Source: Agrobacterium tumefaciens
GTDB taxonomy: Bacteria > Pseudomonadota > Alphaproteobacteria > Rhizobiales > Rhizobiaceae
Direction of reading: 5' to 3'
Assembly (NCBI GenBank): GCA_017744915.1
Contig: JAGIAH010000003.1
Location: 124,001-188,000, forward strand
Length of the DNA: 64,000 bases
Shown: positions 1 through 8,969 of the stretch, in pieces
Position numbering within the stretch: the first letter of the stretch is position 1
Layout: each line of letters opens with the position of its first letter
The notes under the pieces: model-generated
Told to the model about the DNA's origin: nothing
What the model saw: only the letters and a program-made list of their open reading frames with translations
Database searches by the model: none
Translations under genes and position numbers: made by a program

Positions 1-35
1 TGCCTGACATCCTCAAGACGTGCTTCGATTTCCAT
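1..35 (-). CDS. N-terminus of a partial gene, possibly YggS-family PLP-binding protein
   Basis: A minus-strand frame runs off the left edge of the window. From the ATG at 33-35 it reads MEIEARLEDVR, preceded by an AGAAGG ribosome-binding site at good spacing; another in-frame ATG lies at 54-56. The opening resembles the start of YggS-type pyridoxal-phosphate homeostasis proteins, which I recall as divergent from leuS in rhizobia. Only about eleven residues are visible, so the family call is an inference from position and N-terminal pattern. Confidence 0.4.
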   Translation of the reverse strand, partial: MEIEARLEDVR

Positions 36-226
36 CACGAGACCTTCTTTTACCATTCAAACCGCTAACTAGACGCCGAATGCCTTGATGCCAAGCGGGT
101 TTAGCACCATTTGAGGCACGCTGGCCAAGATTGCACCTCCGAATGTCCCGCCAAACTTGACGCCCCGGTCGTTTCATGGTGAAGGTCAGCGCACATTTTT
201 CCCCTCGATACCCGGAATTTTAGACA

Positions 227-2857
227 ATGGCCATCGAACGTTACAATCCTCGCGACGCCGAGCCGCGCTGGCAGCAGAAATGGAACGAAGACAAGGTTTT
301 CGTCACCGACAACAGCGATCCGCGCGAGAAATATTACGTTCTAGAGATGTTTCCCTATCCCTCGGGACGCATCCATATGGGCCATGTCCGCAACTACGCC
401 ATGGGTGACGTCGTCGCCCGTTACAAGCGCGCCCGCGGTTTCAACGTCCTGCACCCGATGGGCTGGGACGCCTTCGGCATGCCCGCCGAAAATGCGGCCA
501 TGCAGAACAAGGTCCATCCCAAGGACTGGACCTACCAGAACATCGCCACCATGCGTGGCCAGCTGAAATCCATGGGCCTGTCGCTGGACTGGACCCGCGA
601 ATTCGCCACCTGCGACGTGGAATATTACCACCGCCAGCAGGCGCTGTTCGTCGACTTCATGGATAAGGGCCTGGTTTACCGCAAGCAGTCCAAGGTTAAC
701 TGGGACCCGGTCGACCACACGGTTCTGGCCAATGAGCAGGTGATCGACGGCCGCGGCTGGCGCTCTGGCGCGCTGGTGGAACAGCGCGAACTGACGCAAT
801 GGTTCTTCCGCATCACCGATTTCAGCCAGGACCTGCTGGACGAGCTGGATACGCTGGACCAGTGGCCGGAAAAAGTGCGCCTGATGCAGAAGAACTGGAT
901 CGGCCGCTCCGAAGGCCTGTCACTGCGCTGGCAGACCGTCACTGAGACGGCTCCGGAAGGTTTCTCCGACATCACTGTCTACACGACGCGTCCAGACACG
1001 CTGTTCGGCGCCTCCTTCCTGGCAATCGCCGCCGACCACCCGCTGGCAAAGGAACTGTCGGCGAACAACCCGGCGATTGCCGAGTTCTGCGATGAATGCC
1101 GCCGCCATGGCACTTCGCTGGCAGCGCTGGAAACCGCGGAAAAGAAGGGCATCGATACCGGCGTCAAGGTCGTGCATCCGCTGGATCCCAACTGGGAACT
1201 GCCGGTCTATGTCGCCAACTTCGTGTTGATGGACTACGGCACCGGCGCGATCTTCGGCTGCCCCTCCGGTGACCAGCGCGACCTGGATTTCGCCCGCAAA
1301 TATGGCCTGCCGGTCGTGGCGGTCGTCGCACCCGAAGGCCCGGATGCAGCAAACTTCACCATTGACGACACCGCCTTCACCGATGATGGCGTGATGATCA
1401 ATTCCGGTTTCCTGAACGGCATGAAGACGGCGGACGCCTTCGAAGCCGTCGTGCAGAAGCTGTCGGCGCAGATGCTGGGCAATACGCCGCAGGCCGAACG
1501 CAAGGTCAATTTCCGCCTGCGCGACTGGGGCATTTCCCGCCAGCGTTATTGGGGCTGCCCGATCCCGGTCATTCACTGCGAAGTCTGCGGTGTCGTGCCG
1601 GTTCCGAAAAAGGATTTGCCCGTCAAGCTGCCCGACGACGTGACTTTCGACGTGCCCGGCAACCCGCTGGATCGCCATCCGACCTGGCGCCATGTCTCCT
1701 GCCCGCAATGCGGCCATGACGCGCGCCGCGAGACGGATACGATGGACACCTTCGTCGATTCCAGCTGGTATTACACGCGCTTTACCGCGCCTTGGGAAGA
1801 CGCGCCGACCGATCCGAAGGTCGCCAATCACTGGCTGCCGGTGGATCAATATATCGGCGGTATCGAACACGCGATCCTGCATCTGCTCTATTCGCGTTTC
1901 TTCACCCGCGCGATGCGCGAGACCGGCCATGTGGACGTCAAGGAACCCTTCAAGGGCCTGTTCACGCAGGGCATGGTGGTGCATGAGACCTACAGCCGTG
2001 GCGAAGGCATGACACGCGAATGGGTGCCGCCTGCCGATCTCAGGATCGAGGAAAATGACGGCACGCGCCGGGCGTTCCTGCTTTCTTCCGGTGAAGAGGT
2101 GAAGATCGGCTCCATCGAAAAAATGTCGAAGTCGAAGAAGAACGTGGTCGACCCGGATGACATCATCGCATCCTATGGCGCCGATACCGCGCGCTTCTTC
2201 GTCCTGTCGGATTCGCCGCCCGATCGCGATGTCATCTGGTCGGAAGCCGGCGTCGAAGGTGCGAATCGATTCGTCCAGCGCGTCTGGCGCATCATCGGTG
2301 AAGCGGCTGAAGAGTTGAAGGGCGTGAAGCCGAAGCCGGCGACCGAAGGCGAAGGGCTGGCAGCCTCCAAGGCGGCGCACAAGACCCTGAAGGCCGTTCA
2401 GGACGATCTGGACAAGCTCGCTTTCAACAAGGCCATCGCCCGCATCTACGAGCTGGTCAATGCGCTGGCCGGTCCGCTCGCGGACGTCGCTTCCGGCAGC
2501 AAGTCGGAGGACGCCAAGGCGGCGGCACGCGATGCCGTCGAAATCCTCATCCGCATCATCGCCCCCATGACGCCGCATCTGGCGGAAGAATGCTGGTCGG
2601 CATTGGGCAATGAGGGGCTCGTGGCGCAGACGCCGTGGCCGACCTTCGTGGCTTCGCTGGTAGAGGAAAACGACGTGGTCATGCCGGTGCAGGTCAATGG
2701 CAAGAAGCGCGGCGAATTGACAATCGCGCGCGATGCGGATCAAGATGCGGTCCGCACGGCTGCCCTTGCGCTGGATGCCGTCAAATCCATTCTTGCCGGT
2801 GGCGAGCCCAAAAAAGTCATCGTGGTTCCGCAGAGGATTGTGAACATTGTTGTCTGA
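227..2857 (+). CDS. leuS: leucyl-tRNA synthetase
   Basis: Charges tRNA-Leu with leucine in the cytoplasm. The 876-residue length is normal for bacterial LeuRS. Class I signatures are present: the HIGH-type motif HMGH at residues 50-53 following PYPSGR, and KMSKS at 632-636. Between them lie the CP1 editing domain (about 225-420, with [10 protein letters not shown]) and a zinc-binding-type Cys segment (CEVCGVVP and CPQCGH). The C-terminal anticodon-binding domain ends in [10 protein letters not shown]. The ATG start follows a pyrimidine-rich leader without a strong Shine-Dalgarno. The stop codon overlaps the start of lptE, so the two are translationally coupled, and holA follows in the same direction. 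Confidence 0.97.
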   Translation: MAIERYNPRDAEPRWQQKWNEDKVFVTDNSDPREKYYVLEMFPYPSGRIHMGHVRNYAMGDVVARYKRARGFNVLHPMGWDAFGMPAENAAMQNKVHPKDWTYQNIATMRGQLKSMGLSLDWTREFATCDVEYYHRQQALFVDFMDKGLVYRKQSKVNWDPVDHTVLANEQVIDGRGWRSGALVEQRELTQWFFRITDFSQDLLDELDTLDQWPEKVRLMQKNWIGRSEGLSLRWQTVTETAPEGFSDITVYTTRPDTLFGASFLAIAADHPLAKELSANNPAIAEFCDECRRHGTSLAALETAEKKGIDTGVKVVHPLDPNWELPVYVANFVLMDYGTGAIFGCPSGDQRDLDFARKYGLPVVAVVAPEGPDAANFTIDDTAFTDDGVMINSGFLNGMKTADAFEAVVQKLSAQMLGNTPQAERKVNFRLRDWGISRQRYWGCPIPVIHCEVCGVVPVPKKDLPVKLPDDVTFDVPGNPLDRHPTWRHVSCPQCGHDARRETDTMDTFVDSSWYYTRFTAPWEDAPTDPKVANHWLPVDQYIGGIEHAILHLLYSRFFTRAMRETGHVDVKEPFKGLFTQGMVVHETYSRGEGMTREWVPPADLRIEENDGTRRAFLLSSGEEVKIGSIEKMSKSKKNVVDPDDIIASYGADTARFFVLSDSPPDRDVIWSEAGVEGANRFVQRVWRIIGEAAEELKGVKPKPATEGEGLAASKAAHKTLKAVQDDLDKLAFNKAIARIYELVNALAGPLADVASGSKSEDAKAAARDAVEILIRIIAPMTPHLAEECWSALGNEGLVAQTPWPTFVASLVEENDVVMPVQVNGKKRGELTIARDADQDAVRTAALALDAVKSILAGGEPKKVIVVPQRIVNIVV

Positions 2858-3395
2858 CGTTTTTTCGAGATGGAGCCGCGTCGCGGCAGCAATTTCCGTC
2901 GTGATGATGGCTGGTCTTCTGGCGGGTTGCCAGGTGCGCCCGCTTTACGGCGAGGCTTCCGGGACCAAGGAAAGGCTGGCGGCCGTCAGCATTTCCGAGA
3001 CCGGTGGCCGAGCTGGTCAGGAAGTCCGCAACCAGTTGATCTTCCTGATGGCCGGCGGCGCGGGCCAACCGGCCACGGCCCAGTATAACGTCAAGGTTTT
3101 CGTAAGTTCGAGCGCCACCTCGACGGAAGTGCAGAATTACGATCTGACGACCCGCTCGAACAACAATTACGACGGACCCTACCCCGGCCGCGTCGTTATG
3201 AGCGGTCAATATGTCCTGACGCGCATTTCCGACGGTCAGATTCTGCGTTCCGCGCGCCGCAGCGTGACGGCGCAGGTGGATCTGCCGCAGCAGGAATTCG
3301 CCAAGATCCGGGCAACCCGCGATGCCGAGAACCGCGCGGCCCGTGAACTGGCTGAAATCATCCGCACCGATATCGCCGCCACCCTCGGCCGCTGA
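2847..3395 (+). CDS. lptE: LPS-assembly lipoprotein LptE
   Basis: Outer-membrane lipoprotein expected to plug and assemble the LptD lipopolysaccharide translocon. The 182-residue product has a signal peptide with a lipobox (LLAGC, lipidated Cys28) followed by QVRPLYG, typical of alphaproteobacterial LptE/RlpB. The start is a TTG inside the last codons of leuS, giving an 11-nt overlap; no ATG lies closer to the signal peptide. The C-terminal segment with [18 protein letters not shown] is a conserved-looking helix. The leuS-lptE-holA order is common in proteobacteria, which supports the call because LptE sequences diverge strongly. Confidence 0.9.
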   Translation: MLSDVFSRWSRVAAAISVVMMAGLLAGCQVRPLYGEASGTKERLAAVSISETGGRAGQEVRNQLIFLMAGGAGQPATAQYNVKVFVSSSATSTEVQNYDLTTRSNNNYDGPYPGRVVMSGQYVLTRISDGQILRSARRSVTAQVDLPQQEFAKIRATRDAENRAARELAEIIRTDIAATLGR

Positions 3396-3406
3396 GAGCG
3401 GCGGCC

Positions 3407-4444
3407 ATGGCGGAGATAAAGTCGCATGAGTTTGAGCGCTTCGCCGAAAATCCGGCGGAGCGCTTTCGCGTTTTTGTTCTCTACGGACCGGATCGTGGCC
3501 TGGTATCGGAGCGGGCAGGCGTCATCGCCAAAAAGACCGGCATCGATCCCGATGATGCTTTCGCATCGCTGAAGCTGACCGCATCCGATCTACAGGGCGA
3601 TCCCGGACGCCTGCTCGATGAAGTAAACGCCATCGGCCTTTTCGGTGGTGAAAAACTCGTGTGGGTCAAAGGCGCCTCCGCCGAAAAGGCGCTGGTGGAC
3701 GCCCTCCAGATTCTGGCGGACACGCCGCCGGAGGCGAGCTTCCTGATCATCGAAGCGGGTGATGTCAAAAAGGGCACAGGGCTGCGCAAGATCGCGGAAC
3801 CTGCGCGCTCGATCGCCGCAATCCCCTGTTATGTGGACGATGCGCGATCCTTGAATGCACTGATCGATCAGGAACTCTCCGCAGATAGTCTGCGCATTGC
3901 GCCGGCTGCACGGCAAAGACTGATCGAATCGCTCGGCGGCGACCGTATCGCCTCGCGCAACGAAATCCGCAAGCTTGCGCTTTATGCCCGGGGTGCGGAG
4001 GTAATCGAGGAAGATGACGTTCTGGCCATCATCGGCGATGCCAGCACCGTTTCCGCCGACGATGCCGTCGACGCCATCCTGAAAGGCGACAGGAACGCCT
4101 TTTTCCACGCCACCCAGAAGATCATTTCATCAAAAACACCGATCTTCCTCGTGCTTCAGGGCTGCCTCAAGCAATTCCAGTTGCTCGACCAGATGCGGGC
4201 CGAAATGGATGAGAAAAAGCAGCAGGCCGGTCAGGTCATGCAGACGCTCGGACGCCATATCCATTTTCGCCGGAAACCGATCATCGAAAGAGCGCTGCGG
4301 ACGTGGCAGCCAGCGGCGATCGCCCGGGAAATGAACCGTCTGCAGGCCGCCATCCTGCAAAGCCGCCAGCGGCAAAGCCTGGAGGAAAGCGTGGCCCTTC
4401 TGACATTGCTGTCGACCACACTTCAGTCCGGCCGAGGCGGATGA
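3407..4444 (+). CDS. holA: DNA polymerase III delta subunit
   Basis: Clamp-loader delta subunit, which opens the beta sliding clamp during replication. The 345-residue protein has the family layout: an N-terminal AAA+-like domain lacking a Walker A P-loop (RVFVLYGPDRGLVSERAG), a middle segment and a helical C-terminal collar domain. It starts 11 nt after lptE in the same transcription unit and is followed directly by a strong hairpin terminator. The gene order leuS-lptE-holA matches the usual proteobacterial arrangement, supporting the assignment. Confidence 0.93.
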   Translation: MAEIKSHEFERFAENPAERFRVFVLYGPDRGLVSERAGVIAKKTGIDPDDAFASLKLTASDLQGDPGRLLDEVNAIGLFGGEKLVWVKGASAEKALVDALQILADTPPEASFLIIEAGDVKKGTGLRKIAEPARSIAAIPCYVDDARSLNALIDQELSADSLRIAPAARQRLIESLGGDRIASRNEIRKLALYARGAEVIEEDDVLAIIGDASTVSADDAVDAILKGDRNAFFHATQKIISSKTPIFLVLQGCLKQFQLLDQMRAEMDEKKQQAGQVMQTLGRHIHFRRKPIIERALRTWQPAAIAREMNRLQAAILQSRQRQSLEESVALLTLLSTTLQSGRGG

Positions 4445-4446
4445 AC

Positions 4447-4479
4447 AAAAGCCCTCGTGCTGATGCAACGAGGGCTTTT
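4447..4479. terminator. bidirectional intrinsic terminator between holA and fdxA
   Basis: Perfect 8-bp stem GCCCTCGT (4451-4458) / ACGAGGGC (4468-4475), flanked by AAAA on the left and TTTT on the right, so it can terminate both the plus-strand holA unit and the convergent ferredoxin gene. Confidence 0.9.
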
Positions 4480-4499
4480 CAAATATTGGTTCGGGAGAG

Positions 4500-4838
4500 T
4501 CAGTCGCCCTTGCCGGGCTCAGCAGAGAAATAAAGCTCGAGCTTGCCTTCGACGCCGTCCATTTCCTTGGCTTCCGGCATCGGGTCGCGCTTGATCGTGA
4601 TGTTCGGCCAGATCGCGGCATATTCGGCGTTGAGCTTCAGCCACTTGTCGAGACCCGGCTCCGTATCGGGCTTGATGGCCTCAGCGGGACATTCCGGTTC
4701 GCACACACCGCAATCGATGCATTCATCGGGATTGATGGCGAGGAAATTTTCACCCTCGTAAAAGCAGTCAACGGGGCAGACCTCAACGCAATCGGTATAT
4801 TTGCAGCGGATGCAATTGTCGGTCACGACATATGTCAT
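4500..4838 (-). CDS. fdxA: 7Fe ferredoxin (3Fe-4S/4Fe-4S), FdxA type
   Basis: Small cytoplasmic electron carrier of 112 residues. Cysteines C9, C12, C17, C21, C25 and C40, C43, C46, C50 match the spacing of Azotobacter-type 7Fe ferredoxin, which carries one 3Fe-4S and one 4Fe-4S cluster. The open frame extends 16 codons upstream, but the ATG at 4836-4838 is preferred because CTGGAG sits just upstream and family members start MTYVVTDNC. It is convergent with holA and lies downstream of the S4-domain protein and helicase on the same strand. The physiological partner cannot be read from sequence. Confidence 0.95.
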   Translation of the reverse strand: MTYVVTDNCIRCKYTDCVEVCPVDCFYEGENFLAINPDECIDCGVCEPECPAEAIKPDTEPGLDKWLKLNAEYAAIWPNITIKRDPMPEAKEMDGVEGKLELYFSAEPGKGD

Positions 4839-4995
4839 GATGAACTCCAGAATATGCAGGCCGGGTCTTTGGGCTTCGGAACACAAGCCGTCGCCCGGAA
4901 TTCAGACAGGGCAATTTCGCAAGTGACGTAATGCCTTTGCTTGCAGATAGCAAGGATAACAATTCTGAAAAACGGATGCGACCTAGAGGTTTATT

Positions 4996-5412
4996 CTAAT
5001 CTTTGTTTCCGTCACTGTCAGACAGAAACCTGTCGAGCGCCCTGCGCTCCTTTTTGGTCGGACGTCCGCTACCGGGCTCACGCAGCGCCTGCTCGAGAGG
5101 GGTGAGCCTGTCGGACGGCTCCCGCGGCGGTGTCTGGTCGTCATAAAGAAGCCGGGCTTCCTCATAAGGTCCACGTCGCACTCCGCCGGATTTGACGACG
5201 AGCACCCTGTCCATCCGCTCGAAACCGATCTCCAGCCTGTCGCCCACCTTCAGCATGAAGCTGGGCTGGCGGACGGCAGTGCCGTTGACCTTCACCTGGC
5301 CCGACTGGATATAGCTCTGGGCCAGCGACCGGGATTTGGCCATGCGGGCAAAGAACAACCACTTGTCCAGACGCTGTCGCGTACTTTCGAGTGGCTGTTC
5401 GTTGCTTCCCAT
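4996..5412 (-). CDS. S4 RNA-binding domain protein, Hsp15-like
   Basis: A 138-residue protein whose residues about 11-60 form an S4 domain (RLDKWLFFARMAKSRSLAQ, then SGQVKVNG), as in heat-shock protein Hsp15, which binds the 50S subunit carrying stalled nascent chains. The C-terminus is basic and Pro/Arg/Lys rich (RPTKKERRALDRFL), also seen in Hsp15 relatives. The gene begins 4 nt after the stop of the upstream helicase, so they are almost certainly cotranscribed. The combination suggests a shared role in RNA or ribosome metabolism; that link is inference. Confidence 0.88.
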   Translation of the reverse strand: MGSNEQPLESTRQRLDKWLFFARMAKSRSLAQSYIQSGQVKVNGTAVRQPSFMLKVGDRLEIGFERMDRVLVVKSGGVRRGPYEEARLLYDDQTPPREPSDRLTPLEQALREPGSGRPTKKERRALDRFLSDSDGNKD

Positions 5413-5416
5413 GGGC

Positions 5417-8400
5417 TTACTTCTTCAGCTGCTCCTTGAGCGCAGCGAGCTTCGCGAAAGGCGAATCCGGATCCATCGGCTTCTCCTTGCGCGGCGGCTT
5501 GGCTTCGAAGCGCTGCTGACCCTGCGGCTTTCCGCCACGGTCGTTGCGTTCCGGCCGGTCCTTGCGCTCCCCGCGATCGTGACGATCATTGTTGCGGTTG
5601 TTGCCGCGATCGGGACGACCACCATCACGCTTACGCTCGCCATCGCCACCGCGATTGGCCGCTTCGCGATTTGCACCGTCACGATTTGTACCGTCACGAT
5701 TGTCGCGACGGCCTTCACCACGACGCTCACCCTGCTCACGTGCACCTTCACGACCCTGACCGCGATGGCCGGGGCGACGGTTTTCGCCACGCTGATTTTC
5801 GTTGCGGCCACCCGGGCGCCACAGAAGAACGGGCTTCGGCTCGGAAGGCTCAGCACCTTCGGCAGAAGCGGTCTCGCTTGCGGCAACCTCTTCACCGGCA
5901 GCTTCCGCAACCGGAGCCTCGGAAGCTTCGCCTTCAGCGGCAGCAACCGTTTCGGCCTGCTGCTCTTCGGAAGCGGGCTCGTCCTGCTCGGTCTCGGCGC
6001 TTTCGTCTTCGCCCGTCACCGCTTCTGCGACGGCAGGAGCGGCAGCACCGGCCTGGCTCGCGAGGAAGGCCTGCGCCTCCTCGGCCGTTACCTGATCGGC
6101 ACGGTAACCGAGGCCCTTGAGAATTTCTTCCATGTCATCGAGCGTTGCGCCGAGAATGGAAAGCATGGCGGTCGTCGTCGTGAAACGGCGGCCGTCATAA
6201 GCACCTTCCGGGCGCGGCTGCTGGCCGGGTTTCCACTGCAGCAGCGGACGGATGAGATCGGCCAGACGCTCGAGAATGTCGATACGCACGGCGCGCTTTC
6301 CGAGGAAACGGAAACCGGCAAGCTTGTAGAACATCCGCTCGAAGCTCGCATCTGTCACGACCGAGGTGCGGCCTGCGGCCAGCACCGGAATGAGATCGCC
6401 ATAACCCGGCTTGCCGAGGCCATCATTCTTCAGCGCCCAAAGCAGCGTGACGAGCTCCGCCGGAGCGGGCTTCAGAAGCGCGGGCAGGAAGACATGATAG
6501 GCGCCGAAACGCACGCCATAGCGGCGCATGGAAGCGCGCGCATCCTGATCGAGCGACTTCACGTCCTCGGCAACGTCGCGGCGGAACAGGACACCAAGAT
6601 TTTCGACGAGCTGGAACGCCAGCCCCTTCGCCAGACCCTGAAGGTCTTCGGCGCGGGAAATGTCATCCAGCGGCTTCAGCACGGTCGCGATCTGGTGGTT
6701 CACGAAACGCTCGATCCGCGCGAGCGCGTGATCACGGGCATTGCCGTTCAGCTGCTCGTCGGCAAGCAGGATCACCCGCGGCTTCATGATGTTGTCGCCG
6801 GCCGAAAGGCGGGCAACCGGCTCGCCCAACCAGCGCACCAGACCATCGGAGCTCAAAGCGAGATCGCCATTTCCACTGGCATGCAGACGCGCGGCACGCG
6901 CCTCGAATTCGAGCGCAAGCGCCTTCTGCGCTGCAGCCTGCACGGCCTTCTGATCCGGCCCTTCCATTCCCGGCACCGGCGTGAACCGGAACCCGGCCAA
7001 TTGGCCGACGTGATGGCCTTCTACGAAGACATCACCATTTACACTGATTTCAGCTTCAAGCATCGCATTCTCTCTCAGGCGCCTCATGAGCACAGATGTC
7101 CTGCGATCAACAAAGCGTTTCGTCAACCTTTCATGTAGCGCATCGGACAATCGATCCTCGATTTCCCGAGTCTTTTCTTGCCAGTGTGTCGGATCGGCAA
7201 GCCATCCTGGGCGGTTCGATACATAAGTCCATGTTCTGATCTGCGCAATCCTCGCAGACAAGGTATCGATCTCTCCATCCGTGCGGTCGGCGCGGCGCAC
7301 CTGCTCGGCCATGAAATCCTCGTTCACCGCCCCGCGCTTGACGAGGTCGAAATAAAGCGTGGAGATCAGATCGGCATGCTGTGCGGGGGCGATGCGGCGA
7401 TAATCGGGCAGCGCGCAGGCCTCCCAGAGTTTTTCCACCCGCGCATCCGTCGTCGTCACGTCGATGATCTCGGGGTAGCGCGACAGATATTCCAGCGCCT
7501 GCTGGTCGATGGCCGGCAGGGCGCGCGAAAGCCCCTGGATCGTCGGGGCGGCATCAAGGCTCGTACGCAGATTGGCGATGGAGGAAAAATCGAAGTTTTT
7601 CGTCCGCCATTGCAGCACCTTCACGGCATCGAACTGATGGGTTTCGATTCGCTCCACCAGCTCGTCGTCGAACGGATCGACGCGACCCGTCACGCCGAAT
7701 GTGCCGTCGCGAAGATGACGGCCGGCGCGGCCGGCGATCTGGCCGATCTCGCCCGGATTGAGATTGCGGAACTGGTAACCGTCAAATTTGCGGTCCTGCG
7801 CGAAGGCGACGTGATCGACATCGAGGTTGAGGCCCATGCCGATGGCGTCCGTCGCCACCAGATATTCGACGTCGCCCGATTGATAGAGCCCGACCTGCGC
7901 ATTGCGCGTGCGCGGCGAAAGCGCGCCGAGCACCACGGCCGCTCCACCGCGCTGGCGGCGCACCAGTTCGGCGATGGCATAAACCTCGTCTGCGGAAAAG
8001 GCGACGATCGCCGTGCGCTGCGGCAGGCGGGTGATCTTCTTCTGGCCGGCATAAAAAAGCTGCGACAGGCGCGGCCGCTCCACCACGGTTATTCCGGGCA
8101 GCAGCTTTTCAAGGATCGGGCGCATCGTGCCCGCTCCCAGAAGCAGCGTCTCTTCCCGCCCGCGCAGATGCAGCACCCGGTCAGTAAAGATATGACCGCG
8201 TTCAAGATCACCGGCCAATTGCACCTCGTCGATGGCGACGAAAGCGGCAGTCGTCTCGCGCGGCATGGCTTCCACGGTGCAGACGGAATATTTGGCCTTG
8301 GGTGGCGCGATTTTTTCTTCGCCGGTGATCAGCGCCACATTCGGCGCACCCACCTTCTCGACCAGACGGGTATAGACCTCCCGCGCCAGAAGACGCAGCG

Positions 8401-8527
8401 GCAGGCCAATGACACCGCTGCCATGCGCGACCATACGCTCTATCGCGTAATGGGTCTTGCCGGTATTGGTGGGGCCGAGAACGGCCGTGACACCGCGGCC
8501 GCTCAGGATCATGGGGCGAAAATTCAA
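5417..8527 (-). CDS. SUV3-like DEAD/DEAH-box RNA helicase with Arg/Gly-rich tail
   Basis: ATP-dependent helicase of 1036 residues related to the mitochondrial degradosome helicase SUV3. Walker A GPTNTGKT is at 18-25, the DEVQ motif at 100-103 and motif VI QIAGRAGR at 263-270. A long middle region follows, then from about residue 830 a low-complexity tail, first acidic and Ala/Glu rich, then rich in Arg, Gly, Asn and Asp with many RG and DRG units, ending in SPFAKLAALKEQLKK. Such tails commonly bind RNA. The start is a TTG at 8525-8527; an in-frame ATG at 8510-8512 is an alternative. Rhizobial homologues have been named MgpS, from memory. The substrate is not determinable here. Confidence 0.9.
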   Translation of the reverse strand: MNFRPMILSGRGVTAVLGPTNTGKTHYAIERMVAHGSGVIGLPLRLLAREVYTRLVEKVGAPNVALITGEEKIAPPKAKYSVCTVEAMPRETTAAFVAIDEVQLAGDLERGHIFTDRVLHLRGREETLLLGAGTMRPILEKLLPGITVVERPRLSQLFYAGQKKITRLPQRTAIVAFSADEVYAIAELVRRQRGGAAVVLGALSPRTRNAQVGLYQSGDVEYLVATDAIGMGLNLDVDHVAFAQDRKFDGYQFRNLNPGEIGQIAGRAGRHLRDGTFGVTGRVDPFDDELVERIETHQFDAVKVLQWRTKNFDFSSIANLRTSLDAAPTIQGLSRALPAIDQQALEYLSRYPEIIDVTTTDARVEKLWEACALPDYRRIAPAQHADLISTLYFDLVKRGAVNEDFMAEQVRRADRTDGEIDTLSARIAQIRTWTYVSNRPGWLADPTHWQEKTREIEDRLSDALHERLTKRFVDRRTSVLMRRLRENAMLEAEISVNGDVFVEGHHVGQLAGFRFTPVPGMEGPDQKAVQAAAQKALALEFEARAARLHASGNGDLALSSDGLVRWLGEPVARLSAGDNIMKPRVILLADEQLNGNARDHALARIERFVNHQIATVLKPLDDISRAEDLQGLAKGLAFQLVENLGVLFRRDVAEDVKSLDQDARASMRRYGVRFGAYHVFLPALLKPAPAELVTLLWALKNDGLGKPGYGDLIPVLAAGRTSVVTDASFERMFYKLAGFRFLGKRAVRIDILERLADLIRPLLQWKPGQQPRPEGAYDGRRFTTTTAMLSILGATLDDMEEILKGLGYRADQVTAEEAQAFLASQAGAAAPAVAEAVTGEDESAETEQDEPASEEQQAETVAAAEGEASEAPVAEAAGEEVAASETASAEGAEPSEPKPVLLWRPGGRNENQRGENRRPGHRGQGREGAREQGERRGEGRRDNRDGTNRDGANREAANRGGDGERKRDGGRPDRGNNRNNDRHDRGERKDRPERNDRGGKPQGQQRFEAKPPRKEKPMDPDSPFAKLAALKEQLKK

Positions 8528-8969
8528 CGTAGTATCCGCGAATCGACTTCATCTGCTTGTCGTACCGCCAATCATCACAGATGCGGGCCGCACGCACCAC
8601 ACATGGCAATGCCCGCCGACAAAGGCAATAGGCCTCACCCGTAAAGTAGCGGAGGAGGATTTCGCAGACGAATTTTCCGTTCAGATTCAGTGACTTGAAG
8701 GTTCAAAAAGAATCCGGCGAAAATGGAATCGATTCGGCTGCGGAACAGTCTGCGAACGAATCGAATACGAATCGCTGACTCAGCCTGATTCCGCTTTTGT
8801 TCTCCGCAATATCTGGTTGGAGAAGCCATACCTCATACCAGATTGTGAATCCGGGTAAGTCATTGCCCGGATTCAGCTTTCCGTGACCGGCAAAAGACAG
8901 AGAATGCCCCAACAGCCTGTCAAGCGACAATCGTCAGGAGACCTCTCCACCGCCCGGCGAAGGGTCAGG
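8528..8969. other. 442-bp intergenic region dense in GANTC sites
   Basis: No convincing gene lies here: the short minus-strand frames at 8635-8829 and 8703-8930 overlap each other and lack a family signature. The region contains eleven GANTC sites (starts at 8540, 8684, 8710, 8726, 8731, 8758, 8769, 8777, 8787, 8847, 8870), an 11-bp-spaced direct repeat ACGAATCG (8756 and 8767), and a hairpin at 8846-8875. It separates the 3' end of the UbiH-type gene from the 5' end of the helicase on the same strand, so it should carry the helicase promoter. Confidence 0.75.
8846..8875. terminator. candidate factor-independent hairpin downstream of the UbiH-type gene
   Basis: Perfect 10-bp inverted repeat TGAATCCGGG (8846-8855) / CCCGGATTCA (8866-8875) with a 10-nt loop. 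It sits just after the end of the minus-strand hydroxylase gene, as expected for its terminator, but no clear U-tract follows on that strand, so the role is uncertain. Confidence 0.45.

Noticed and set aside
920-2743. A 607-codon frame antisense to leuS
   Set aside because: High-GC shadow of a well-conserved synthetase; the product has no recognisable domain.
5336-7138. A 600-codon open frame antisense to the helicase gene
   Set aside because: It is a by-product of the Arg/Gly-rich and Ala-rich codons of the helicase; its protein is low complexity, matches no family I know, and the minus-strand gene is clearly real.
8635-8930. Two short minus-strand frames in the GANTC-dense spacer
   Set aside because: They overlap each other, have no ribosome-binding site of note, and no family similarity is visible.
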